A stretch of 53,943 bases of DNA from UBA1206 sp045600105 (GTDB taxonomy: Bacteria > Bacillota > Clostridia > Oscillospirales > CAG-382). The notes below the pieces were generated by a model. That model searched no databases. It was not told the DNA's origin and saw only the letters and a list, made by a program, of their open reading frames with translations. Each line of letters starts with the position of its first letter. The stretch's first letter is position 1. Positions 1 through 7,285 of this stretch are shown here, one piece after another. A program made the translations under genes and the position numbers. The stretch lies in NCBI GenBank assembly GCA_045600105.1, contig JAZRXG010000009.1:1-53943 (forward strand), read 5' to 3'.

Positions 1-564
1 TCCGCCGCGTCTTCATCGTTGAGATGATAAGTACGGGTGGCGGGCTTGTCGTCGGGAGTGGTGTAGCTTGCGTTGCCTTCTTCTTCGAGTTCTTCTACGT
101 ACTCTTCGAAGGTCTTGTCGAATTCAAAGGTGAATTCGTAGGAATCCACTACGTGTCTGCCGCCTTCTCCGTCGGTAACGACGAGTTCGACGGTTATGGT
201 GAGATCCTTCACTCCGTCGTATGCCGCGCCGCAGGTGAAGTCCTTCACTACGGTCGCGATATCTTCATAGGTGAAGGTCTCGCCGAGTTTGTCCTTGAGC
301 AGGCAGATGACGGTATCTTTCGCGGCTGCTCCGATCGGGAGTTCCACGTTCGTATAGCTGCCGTAGCTGCCGGTGAGTACTACTTCCCCTGCCTTGACGT
401 TTTCGCTGAACGTGACTTCAAAGTCTACCGTCCAGTCTGCCCAGGGAGTATCCGCCGCGTCTTCATCGTTGAGATGATAAGTACGGGTGGCGGGCTTGTC
501 GTCGGGAGTGGTGTAGCTTGCGTTGCCTTCTTCTTCGAGTTCTTCTACGTACTCTTCGAAGGTC
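1..564 (-). repeat. Two copies of an exact 114-bp direct repeat with a 450-bp period
   Basis: Positions 1-114 and 451-564 are identical, including synonymous positions, and sit in frame exactly 150 codons apart in the surface protein. The intervening ~336 bp completes the unit. Copy 1 runs into the window edge, so more units may follow. Exact identity points to recent duplication or recombination within the gene. Confidence 0.9.
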
Positions 565-1745
565 AACACGGGCTCAACGTACGGCACGTTTCCGACGACT
601 ACCATATCGGAATAGACCGTATTGGTCACGGTTTCGCCGTTTTCTTCATAACTGTACGTTATGTAGCCTTTTGCGTAAACGGTTTTGGGGTTGCCCTTGG
701 TATTAAGGTTGGTAACGAAGTTACCGTAATACTCTTCCTTGGTGGAAACGTAACGTTTGACGTTTTCGCCGTTCAGAGTAAGGGCTGCGTCCGCGCGTAC
801 TCTGTTATCGGGAGAGTCGAATCCGTAGTTGTTGCTCGTAACGATGATGATACCGTGTTCGATCATCGTAAACGACTCGTCTATCGCACGGGTAGCGGTG
901 AGAACGACGTAATTTCCGTCCATTTTGCCGGTGATCTCGATTTTAGGCTCTTCCGCCTCAAAATCTCCGTAAACGGCAACGACGTCAACGTCCTCGGTTG
1001 CCAGGAACGAACAGCTCAGCGTGTATGAAATGACCTGATCGTCCTTCATCCAATACGCGAACGGCAGATCGTTGTACGTTTCGGCAGCGGTCACCAGGAA
1101 CGATTCTCCGGAAGCGACCGTTTCGGTGCTCTGAAGCTCGCCGGTTTCGCCGTCGCTGTAATAAACGCCGATCGAGAATTGACTTGCCGATTCATACAAA
1201 GGATGTACGGCAACGAATTCTTCTCCGGCTGCGATGGCGGCAAGAATTTCTTCTTCCGTATGGTCCCAGCCGAGGAATGTCTTTCCTGAGCGGAAGCGGT
1301 CCTCGGGGAACTGAATGGTATCAGTATCCAAATAGGTTTCCGCGCTCAGTACCTGTTCGTATTCGGTGTAGAATACGACGGTCGCCGAATTTTCGTCTTC
1401 AAATTTTTCAGACGTGACGGCGGTCAGTTTTACCGGGTGGAGAACGGTAAAAGTGTACGCTTTATCGGTGGAAATCGTCATTCCGTTTTCGTCTTTCCAA
1501 TGATGAAAAGTCTCGCTTCCCGTATAAGTTACGGTCAACGATTCACCGATGGCGTGATCCCATTTGTAGTATTGGGTCTGTGCGGTTGCTGCACCTGTAA
1601 TCGTAAACTCCGAAGCGTATACTTCAATGCTTACGTCTCCGACTTGCTCCACAGACGAATTACCGCCCTCCGCAAATGCGGCGAGCGGAAGAGACGTAAA
1701 GCAGAGAGTAACCGCAAGAAGCAATGCCAGCCATGATCTTTTCAT
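1..1745 (-). CDS. Secreted repeat-containing surface protein, C-terminus cut by window edge
   Basis: The ATG at 1745 follows a GGAGG ribosome binding site, and the frame is open to the window edge (581 codons seen). It begins with a signal peptide (MKRSWLALLLAV...AAFA). The first ~380 residues are paralogous to the neighbouring 382-residue protein at 1977-3125: both share WKDENGMT, STDK.YTFTVLHPV, a GKTFLGWDHTEEE block resembling Listeria/Bacteroides-type extracellular repeats, and a region ending VYSDM. Unlike the neighbour it continues into an array of ~150-residue units, each containing TFEEYVEELEEEGNASYTTP. Likely exported and surface exposed; no anchor is visible because the C-terminus lies outside the window. 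Last of three minus-strand genes downstream of the candidate invertible promoter. Ligand unknown. Confidence 0.85.
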   Translation of the reverse strand, partial: MKRSWLALLLAVTLCFTSLPLAAFAEGGNSSVEQVGDVSIEVYASEFTITGAATAQTQYYKWDHAIGESLTVTYTGSETFHHWKDENGMTISTDKAYTFTVLHPVKLTAVTSEKFEDENSATVVFYTEYEQVLSAETYLDTDTIQFPEDRFRSGKTFLGWDHTEEEILAAIAAGEEFVAVHPLYESASQFSIGVYYSDGETGELQSTETVASGESFLVTAAETYNDLPFAYWMKDDQVISYTLSCSFLATEDVDVVAVYGDFEAEEPKIEITGKMDGNYVVLTATRAIDESFTMIEHGIIIVTSNNYGFDSPDNRVRADAALTLNGENVKRYVSTKEEYYGNFVTNLNTKGNPKTVYAKGYITYSYEENGETVTNTVYSDMVVVGNVPYVEPVLTFEEYVEELEEEGNASYTTPDDKPATRTYHLNDEDAADTPWADWTVDFEVTFSENVKAGEVVLTGSYGSYTNVELPIGAAAKDTVICLLKDKLGETFTYEDIATVVKDFTCGAAYDGVKDLTITVELVVTDGEGGRHVVDSYEFTFEFDKTFEEYVEELEEEGNASYTTPDDKPATRTYHLNDEDAA

Positions 1746-1814
1746 GCTGTTATCCTCCGTTTAGGTATTCGTTTTCTGATGGCTCAAAGATCGTCATCAA
1801 TGGGGTTTCACGGC

Positions 1815-1922
1815 TCAGATATCGTCGTCGATAATTTCATCGCCGGGGCGGGGAGAAGTAGTGATGATGTCGCAGTTTTCGAAGCAGATAACTTCGATTT
1901 TGGCTTCTTCGAATTTTTCCAT
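1815..1922 (-). CDS. 35-residue acidic small peptide with an IITTS motif
   Basis: Short frame ATG (1922) to TGA (1815), preceded by AAGGA about 10 nt upstream. The peptide starts MEKFEEAKIEVICFENCD, continues IITTSPRP and ends in an acidic tail (GDEIIDDDI). It has no signal peptide and no membrane segment. It lies between the two paralogous surface protein genes on the same strand, with gaps of 54 and 69 nt, so it is probably co-transcribed with them. Small acidic peptides with an I-E-V-x-x-F-E-x-x-D-[IV]-I-T-T-S pattern recur, as far as I recall, in gut Clostridia; I know of no established function. It could be a modified-peptide precursor, a regulator or a chaperone, but no maturation enzyme is adjacent. 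Two Cys residues (13 and 17). Confidence 0.6.
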   Translation of the reverse strand: MEKFEEAKIEVICFENCDIITTSPRPGDEIIDDDI

Positions 1923-1976
1923 GATGAATTTTCCTTTCTTATTTATATTTTATATTGTTTTGTTTTTTCAAATCGT

Positions 1977-3125
1977 TCAATTTCCGACGTTGCTCACGAC
2001 GGTCATGTCGGAATAAACCGTATTCAACACCGTTTCGCCGTCCTCCCTGACACCGTAGGTGATATACGCCTTGGCATAGACCGTGCGGTCGTTTCCATTG
2101 GTGTTCAGATTGATAGCGAAGTTCCCGTAATACTCGTTATTGCTGGAAACGTACGTTTTCTTGACGTTTTCACCGTTGAGGACGAGCGCAGAATCGGCTT
2201 TCGTTCTGTTTTCCGGCGTATCGTGTCCGAATTCGCTGCTCGTGACTATGATGATGCCGTGCTCGATAAGCGTATACGACTCGTCGATCGCGCGGTTCGC
2301 GGTGAGGATGATGTAGTTTCCGTTCACTTTGCCGGAGATCCCGGCTTTGGGCTCCTCTGCTTTGAAATCGCCGTATACGGCGGTGATATCGGTATCCTCG
2401 TTTGCGAAGAAGGAGCAGCTGAGCGTGTACGAAATTATACTGTCGCCCTTCATCCAATACGCAAACGGCTGACCGTTATACGTTTCCGGTGCGGTCGCAA
2501 GGTACGAGCTGCCCTGACCGATCGAAGAATGTCTCTGAAATTCGTTCGTACCGTTCACCTGATAATAAACGCTGATGCCGACTTCGTCTTCTGATTCAAA
2601 CATGGGGCGGACAACGATGAATTCTTCTCCGTTTTCGATGCCTTCAACGATCTCCTCTTCCGTATGATCCCAGCCGATAAAGGTTTTTCCGACACGGAAA
2701 GGTACGTCGGGGAACAATATTTTTTCGGAAGAGGCATAGCTTCTCGTGCTGATCACCTGACCGTACTCGGTCATGAACGTGACATTGGCGGAAGCGTTTC
2801 CGCTCGCGGAAGACGTGGATATCGCCGAAAGAATCACGGGATGCAGCACGGTGAACGTGTAAGTCTTATCGGTGGAAACCGTCATTCCGTTTTCATCTTT
2901 CCAGAATCTGAAGTTGTCACTGCCCTTGTATGTCACGGTGATCGTCGAACCGACGGCATGCTCCTGCATATAGTAATTTCTCTGAGACGCGCCCGAATTG
3001 ATCGAAAAACGCGAACCGGTAATCTGTACTATGGTTTTTTCGCCTGCCGTTTCGGCAAATACCGCCTCCGAAAGCGAAAGCGCGATCAGCATAACGGATA
3101 AAATTACGGCAAATATTCTTTTCAT
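1977..3125 (-). CDS. Secreted surface protein, short paralog of the upstream-edge protein
   Basis: 382 residues with an N-terminal signal peptide (MKRIFAVILSVMLIALSLSEAVFA). Start ATG at 3125 behind AGGAAAATCC. Visible blocks in order: a ~60-residue module with YKGSDNFRFWKDENGMT (residues ~65-85), a module with GKTFIGWDHTEEE (~145-160) resembling Listeria/Bacteroides-type extracellular repeats, a YWMKGDSIISYTLSCSFF block (~225-240), and a C-terminal fibronectin-like part ending VYSDMTVVSNVGN. It is colinear with the N-terminal ~380 residues of the protein at 1-1745 but lacks that protein's 150-residue repeats. No LPXTG, SLH or dockerin anchor is seen. First gene downstream of the candidate invertible promoter, with a ~185-nt 5' leader. 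Confidence 0.85.
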   Translation of the reverse strand: MKRIFAVILSVMLIALSLSEAVFAETAGEKTIVQITGSRFSINSGASQRNYYMQEHAVGSTITVTYKGSDNFRFWKDENGMTVSTDKTYTFTVLHPVILSAISTSSASGNASANVTFMTEYGQVISTRSYASSEKILFPDVPFRVGKTFIGWDHTEEEIVEGIENGEEFIVVRPMFESEDEVGISVYYQVNGTNEFQRHSSIGQGSSYLATAPETYNGQPFAYWMKGDSIISYTLSCSFFANEDTDITAVYGDFKAEEPKAGISGKVNGNYIILTANRAIDESYTLIEHGIIIVTSSEFGHDTPENRTKADSALVLNGENVKKTYVSSNNEYYGNFAINLNTNGNDRTVYAKAYITYGVREDGETVLNTVYSDMTVVSNVGN

Positions 3126-3209
3126 GGATTTTCCTGCTCTCTTTTGCTCAAATTCCGACGCGTTTCGGACGACCGTTCAGGCTCATCCGACGATATGTCT
3201 ATTGAAAAC

Positions 3210-3225
3210 GCGGCACCGCTGCCGC
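3210..3225 (-). promoter_or_regulatory. GC-rich hairpin in the leader of the surface protein operon
   Basis: On the minus strand GCGGCA-GCGG-TGCCGC forms a perfect 6-bp stem, followed by only four T residues (GTTTTC). It lies between the left inverted repeat and the surface gene, outside the invertible segment. It could be a weak terminator or attenuator, or simply leader structure. Its function is not demonstrated. Confidence 0.35.
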
Positions 3226-3239
3226 TCGTTCCCAAAGCA

Positions 3240-3256
3240 ACATAATCAGTATTATG
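3240..3256. repeat. Left inverted repeat (IR-L) of candidate invertible segment
   Basis: ACATAATCAGTATTATG is the exact reverse complement of 3554-3570. The inner 16 bp are themselves a palindrome (CATAAT-CAGT-ATTATG), as expected for a tyrosine recombinase site with two inverted half-sites. The similarity extends weakly inward: an A6 run lies at a matching offset next to both repeats. Confidence 0.8.
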
Positions 3257-3315
3257 TCATAAAAAATCGATATGAAAATGAAAAGCGTCGGGGAAAGGGA
3301 TAATTTCCCATATCC

Positions 3316-3344
3316 AATATATCACTTGCTTTTCGAAAAGTCAA
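3316..3344 (-). promoter_or_regulatory. Sigma-A type promoter inside the invertible segment, reading toward the surface genes
   Basis: On the minus strand: -35 TTGACT (3344-3339), 17-bp spacer, -10 TATATT (3321-3316). Expected start near 3309, giving a ~185-nt leader that crosses the left inverted repeat before the ATG at 3125. It is the only strong promoter seen upstream of the surface operon. Confidence 0.75.
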
Positions 3345-3518
3345 TAGGTTATTCATTTAAATACGGAAATATGAAAAGTTTTGATAAAAAGGGTATAAAA
3401 TCCAAAGTCCATTCGAATGATCTTTTTACAAATCAAACGAATGAACCTGCTTTTTGCGCGCTTTTTTGCGCTGTTTCGGTAAAAAGCATCAAAAAATAGA
3501 TGCATTGCATTAAATTAT

Positions 3519-3549
3519 ATGCCGCTTTGATCTGCGGCATTATTTTTTT
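3519..3549 (+). terminator. Intrinsic terminator inside the invertible segment
   Basis: ATGCCGC - 8-nt loop - GCGGCAT followed by TATTTTTTT on the plus strand. In the present orientation it faces the recombinase side. After inversion it would lie at about 3261-3291 on the minus strand, directly upstream of the surface operon, where it would block read-through. Confidence 0.65.
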
Positions 3550-3553
3550 GCGT

Positions 3554-3570
3554 CATAATACTGATTATGT
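3554..3570. repeat. Right inverted repeat (IR-R) of candidate invertible segment
   Basis: CATAATACTGATTATGT, the exact reverse complement of 3240-3256. It lies between the invertible segment and the 3' end of the tyrosine recombinase gene. Confidence 0.8.
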
Positions 3571-3585
3571 CGCGTCAACCGTGCC

Positions 3586-3607
3586 CGCCGTTTTGCGGCG
3601 TTTTTTT
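3586..3607 (+). terminator. Intrinsic terminator between IR-R and the recombinase 3' end
   Basis: CGCCG - TTTTG - CGGCG followed by seven T on the plus strand. No plus-strand gene precedes it in this orientation. It would end the short transcript made by the segment's promoter after inversion, before that transcript runs antisense into the recombinase. Confidence 0.65.
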
Positions 3608-3614
3608 ATTTTCG

Positions 3615-4457
3615 CTATATTATCAGCCGCATTTTTTCCATACATTGACGGTGTTCGGCTCCCGTGCCGATGATGTATATCCGCGTTGTGTCGATGCTGC
3701 TGTGTCCGAGGATGTCCGCGAGCTTCGCGATATCTCTTTCCATTCCGTAAAACACCCGTGCGAACAGGTGTCTGAGATTGTGCGGGAAGACTTTTTGCGG
3801 ATCGACGCCGGCATCCGCACAGAGACCTTTCATTTCCCGCCATATATTAGTACGGCTAATCGGGCTGCCGTTCCGCGTGACGAAGACCGCTCCCGAGCTT
3901 ATCTTACGCTGCGAAATGTAGCGAAGCAGCTTCTTCTTCAGATCGCTGACTATAAAGATCCGCCTTGTTTTGCCCTTCAGCGAAACCGCCGCCTCCCCTT
4001 TTCTCACGGCTTCCGCGGTGATGAACCGCAGTTCGCTGACGCGTATCCCCGTGCCGCAGATGGTCTGCAGTATCAGGCTCAGCCGTTCATTGTGCTTTTG
4101 TTCCGCTGCACGGCACAAACGGCCGTATTCCGTCCTTGTCAGTTCCCTGTCTTCCGGACAAAAGACGTTTCGCTGCACTTTCAGCGATTTCACCCTGAGC
4201 TCGTATCGTCCGAGAAACGAAAAGAAGCTGTTCAGGCTTGCCAGCATCGAATTGACGCTCCTCACGGCGTATCCTGATTCTATCAGCTTCCGCTTGTAGC
4301 CGATGACGCTGTCTTTTGTGACCGATCCGGGGCAGTATTCAAAAAACGCCGTAACGTCACGGATGTATTTTTCGACCGTGTTCGCGCTTTTTTCCTCCTT
4401 TTTCAGATGCTCTTTGAATTTCAGTATTTCCTCATTTGCCGGACAATGCGTGTTCAT
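3615..4457 (-). CDS. Tyrosine recombinase, candidate DNA invertase
   Basis: 280 residues, start ATG 4457 behind a strong AGGAGG. It has an N-terminal SAM-like core-binding domain (residues ~8-85) and a C-terminal catalytic domain. The catalytic set is complete: Arg139 in GTGIRVSELR, Lys163 in the beta-hairpin KGKTRR, His226 and Arg229 in FPHNLRHLFAR, His252 in LGHSS, and nucleophile Tyr261. The size matches small XerC/D-like invertases rather than phage integrases, and no excisionase, phage gene or tRNA att site is near. Its 3' end lies 45 bp from an inverted repeat that bounds a promoter-bearing segment, so its most likely role is flipping that segment (inference). XerC/D housekeeping function is less likely given this context. 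Confidence 0.85.
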   Translation of the reverse strand: MNTHCPANEEILKFKEHLKKEEKSANTVEKYIRDVTAFFEYCPGSVTKDSVIGYKRKLIESGYAVRSVNSMLASLNSFFSFLGRYELRVKSLKVQRNVFCPEDRELTRTEYGRLCRAAEQKHNERLSLILQTICGTGIRVSELRFITAEAVRKGEAAVSLKGKTRRIFIVSDLKKKLLRYISQRKISSGAVFVTRNGSPISRTNIWREMKGLCADAGVDPQKVFPHNLRHLFARVFYGMERDIAKLADILGHSSIDTTRIYIIGTGAEHRQCMEKMRLII

Positions 4458-4504
4458 TGCCGTTACCTCCTGAATTATTTATTATTATCGGCTGTGTTTT
4501 TCAC

Positions 4505-4558
4505 AAAAAAGCCGCCCCCCGTCCGAGATCAAGCACCGCTTGACCAAAAACGGGGGGC
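4505..4558 (-). terminator. Intrinsic terminator of the DUF4855 lipoprotein gene
   Basis: On the minus strand GCCCCCCG pairs with CGGGGGGC across a loop that contains a second small inverted repeat, followed by GGC and six T. It lies 33 nt past the lipoprotein stop and separates that gene from the recombinase gene. Confidence 0.7.
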
Positions 4559-4590
4559 ATTGAATTTATTCGATAAAAACTTATGTGGAA

Positions 4591-7221
4591 TTATTCCGTG
4601 ATGGTTATCGTATAGGTCATCTGTTTGGTGTTGCCGGCGTTATCGGAAAGCTCGCATATCAGCCTGACTTCTCCGATATAGCCCTTCATCGCGGTGTAGC
4701 GCAGGTTGCCGTCGTAATTGTGCTTATAGCTGCCGAAAGCGGGACCTTCGAGGATGCGTATACTGTATCCCGAATAGTCGGGCGTTTCTATGATGACGCT
4801 CTTGCCGTGTACCACGGTCGCTTCGAAATCGGTGACATCCGACATATCGGCGGAAACGGGCTTGTTGTAATCGTCGTCGAGCTTGTGGGCGATGAATTTG
4901 TACGTGTCGTCGTATACCGTTCTGGTGATCCCCGTTGATTTTCTGGCGGACATGAGCGCACCGGGGATCGAGCCCTGATAAAGCGCGTTGACGCTGTGCA
5001 TCGTGCCGCTGTCGTAGCCTTCGCGGAGATATTCGCGGTACATTCTGATGGAATCTTCGTTGTTGTATTCTTCTATTTCAAGCTCGATGCCCATACCGAG
5101 GATGTGGGCTATCCTGGAGGTCGCGGCAAGGCGAGTGCTTTCGGTGGCGTTGAACATATAGTTGGGCTGCAGACAGGCGAAATCGAATCCGACGTCTTTC
5201 CACGCCCAGAGTCCGTACGCGCCGTAATAAGGCGCCCAGATGCTCATGTAGCCGAGCGAATGGATGTATTCGTTCGTCGTGGTGATCATGTTGAGCTGCA
5301 TGGTGTAATAGTCCTTGTAGATCGCCTCGTTGTTCCAGTAGAAGCCCGCGAGCTCCACGTTTTTGTATCCCTGCTTGTTGAACATATCGATGTAATAGTC
5401 GATCTCCCACTTGAGATACTTTTCGCAGTCGGCGCGTTTCTTGAAGTCTTCGGCAACTCCGTCGCCGTCGATATCCGAGCATTTATAGCTGTAATTCGGG
5501 ATCATTAGGTTGATGAATATCTTTATCTTTTTGCCGTCGTTGAATTTGTTGAGCAGGGTCTCCGAGATCTTGTCGATCGCCGTGATGTTTCTGTCTTCGC
5601 CTACGAAATCTTCGATAAGCGAAATGGCGTCTTTTCTGGCGTCGGTCGGCGTGCGGAGAGCGGAGATGCCGCCGATGACCGCGCTGTCGAACATTCTGTC
5701 GACTATATTGCCTTCTTCATCGAGATAAGCGAAATATCCGAGGCTGTTGTCGTAGGTGAAGGCGTGACCGTCCTTGTAGTAACCGCTGCAGGACCAGAGT
5801 ATCGAGCTTACGCCGAGTTCCTCGGGATCGGGATATCTGCCGCCCACGAGAGTATCGGGCGAATAGGCGTCGACCGCGTCGGAAACGTCTTTTGTGCCCC
5901 ATACTTCAAGCTCGGAGCAGTTGACCTCGACAGCGGGAGATTCGTAGTTGTACTGGGTGATGAAGCTGAATCTGACGTAACGGGCTTTCATTTTCGCTTC
6001 AAGCCGGACGTCGAGCCCGTAAAGCTTCGAGCCGTTGTTCATATACACGCCGGTCTTGCCGTCGCTGACGGTGACCCAAGTTTTGCCGTCGGTGCTGAGC
6101 GACATTTCGATGTTCTCGGGCACTCTGACGCCGGCGGACGTATAGGTGAGGAATTCGCCGCCCAGTCTGTCAACGCCCATCACGTTGCCGAGGTCAATGT
6201 ATACGCTTCTGCCGCAGCCGCGCAAGAAAACGACCATTTCGGGGTCGGAATAATTCGCGGACGCCGCTTTTTTGCCGTTTATCAGCTTGCGGAGGTCATC
6301 CTTCGTCGAGTTCAGCTTGGCGTAAGCGGGAGTCAGCGGATCGAAGGTCTGCGCGGTGATGGCGGTGCCTTCAAGGGTCGCGAGGTTCTGCTCGGTCTTG
6401 TAGTCGGCGTCGCTTTCCGAGACGGGAACGGTAACGTCGGACGTGAGGGAATATTCATAATAATCGTATATCTGATCGTTTCTTTCGTATTCGCCTTTGG
6501 AGATATCGTGAGTGCCGTCCGCGCAGTATTCGAGGCCCATTATTTCGCCGATGAAAAGCTCGCCGGAATAATTGAAGACGACTCTGATATATCTCGCGTT
6601 CACAACGCCCGGGAGCGCGAAATGGAAGTTGTAGGTGCAGCTTTCACCCGCGTCGGCAGGAGGCTGAATGGTGCCGATGGTCGTGTAGTTCTCGCCGTCG
6701 TTCGACACGTCGAGCTTGACTTTTCCCGGGAACGAGATGCCATAGCCCACCTTCTGCAGGCAGAAAACGCACACATCTGCAAGGGCGTGTTCGCCTTCGC
6801 CGAGGTCAAAGCTCACGTTGAGGAATCCCGAGTTTCTGAATCCCGCCCAGCTTCCTCTGGAGTCGAAGACTCCGCGGATGACGCCGTCGGTAAGTATCTT
6901 TTTTTCATTGTCGGGGTATTCCGACTGGGGTTCGGTGCTGTAAGTATAAGTCAGACCTTCGAACAGGTTTTTCGCTTTGAGCGTACGGTCGGGAGCACTG
7001 CCGAGGAAAGCAGTTATCTCGGCGACTTTCTCGCTTTCGACGAATTCGCTCTTCGACGGTTCTTCCGATACTTCGGCGGAGGATTCTTCGGCAGCCGAAA
7101 CGTCCGACTGTTCGGCGTCACTTGCCGCTTTCGATCCCGTGTCTCCGCCGTTGTCACCGGCGCAGGAAACAAAAGGTATGAGAAGCGAAAGCATGATAAG
7201 GAATGATAACAGTTTTTTCAA
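4591..7221 (-). CDS. DUF4855-type lipoprotein with discoidin-like domains
   Basis: 876 residues. The chosen start is TTG at 7221, 10 nt behind GAAAGGAA; an upstream in-frame ATG (7266) lies at or before the expected transcript start. Lipoprotein signal MKKLLSFLIMLSLLIPFVSC, then an acidic Ser/Glu-rich linker (~22-60). Two F5/8-type (discoidin-like) beta-sandwich regions follow (~75-225 and ~320-450; FDLGEG, VKLDVSNDGENYTTIGTI and MSLSTDGKTWVTVSDGKTG). Residues ~475-790 look like DUF4855, a TIM-barrel-like region with FINLMIPNYSY, ELAGFYWNNEAIYKDYY and GYMSIWAPYYGAYG. A small beta-rich tail closes it. Probably a membrane-anchored glycan-binding or glycan-processing protein; the enzymatic activity is unproven. 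It has its own promoter and terminator. Confidence 0.75.
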   Translation of the reverse strand: MKKLLSFLIMLSLLIPFVSCAGDNGGDTGSKAASDAEQSDVSAAEESSAEVSEEPSKSEFVESEKVAEITAFLGSAPDRTLKAKNLFEGLTYTYSTEPQSEYPDNEKKILTDGVIRGVFDSRGSWAGFRNSGFLNVSFDLGEGEHALADVCVFCLQKVGYGISFPGKVKLDVSNDGENYTTIGTIQPPADAGESCTYNFHFALPGVVNARYIRVVFNYSGELFIGEIMGLEYCADGTHDISKGEYERNDQIYDYYEYSLTSDVTVPVSESDADYKTEQNLATLEGTAITAQTFDPLTPAYAKLNSTKDDLRKLINGKKAASANYSDPEMVVFLRGCGRSVYIDLGNVMGVDRLGGEFLTYTSAGVRVPENIEMSLSTDGKTWVTVSDGKTGVYMNNGSKLYGLDVRLEAKMKARYVRFSFITQYNYESPAVEVNCSELEVWGTKDVSDAVDAYSPDTLVGGRYPDPEELGVSSILWSCSGYYKDGHAFTYDNSLGYFAYLDEEGNIVDRMFDSAVIGGISALRTPTDARKDAISLIEDFVGEDRNITAIDKISETLLNKFNDGKKIKIFINLMIPNYSYKCSDIDGDGVAEDFKKRADCEKYLKWEIDYYIDMFNKQGYKNVELAGFYWNNEAIYKDYYTMQLNMITTTNEYIHSLGYMSIWAPYYGAYGLWAWKDVGFDFACLQPNYMFNATESTRLAATSRIAHILGMGIELEIEEYNNEDSIRMYREYLREGYDSGTMHSVNALYQGSIPGALMSARKSTGITRTVYDDTYKFIAHKLDDDYNKPVSADMSDVTDFEATVVHGKSVIIETPDYSGYSIRILEGPAFGSYKHNYDGNLRYTAMKGYIGEVRLICELSDNAGNTKQMTYTITITE

Positions 7222-7256
7222 GGCGCATTTTCCTTTCACATTTTGATTTATATTAC

Positions 7257-7285
7257 AATATAACACAATCGTGAGTATAAGTCAA
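7257..7285 (-). promoter_or_regulatory. Promoter of the DUF4855 lipoprotein gene
   Basis: Minus strand TTGACT (7285-7280), 17-bp spacer, TATATT (7262-7257). It overlaps the last codons of the LysR-type gene. The predicted start near 7250 leaves ~29 nt before the TTG start, which supports that start over the longer ATG. Confidence 0.75.

Larger units (their letters stand above)
3240..3570. other. Candidate invertible promoter segment (phase-variation switch)
   Basis: A 297-bp segment (3257-3553) is bounded by perfect 17-bp inverted repeats. It contains no convincing gene. It carries an outward-facing promoter (3316-3344, minus strand) aimed at the surface protein operon and an intrinsic terminator (3519-3549, plus strand). 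A tyrosine recombinase gene ends 45 bp beyond the right repeat. This matches the architecture of known invertible promoters in gut bacteria (Mpi-controlled capsule promoters of Bacteroides, RecV-controlled switches of Clostridioides difficile). As drawn the surface operon is ON. Inversion would point the promoter away from it. This accounts for most of the gene-free stretch 3126-3614. Inversion itself is inferred. Confidence 0.72.

Noticed and set aside
24..1028. Plus-strand frame across the repeat region at the window start
   Set aside because: It is antisense to a surface protein with signal peptide, ribosome site and a paralog next door; its internal repetition merely reflects the 450-bp repeat.
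3615..4457. Integrase of a prophage or integrative element
   Set aside because: No other phage or conjugation gene, no att-type direct repeats and no tRNA gene nearby; inverted repeats around a promoter fit an invertase better.
5764..7206. Long plus-strand frame opposite the DUF4855 lipoprotein gene
   Set aside because: No ribosome site or family match. It mirrors the real minus-strand gene, whose signal peptide, promoter and terminator are clear. The same reasoning removes the long frames opposite deoB-cdd, cca, nusA, infB, guaB, ltaS-like and the P-type ATPase genes.
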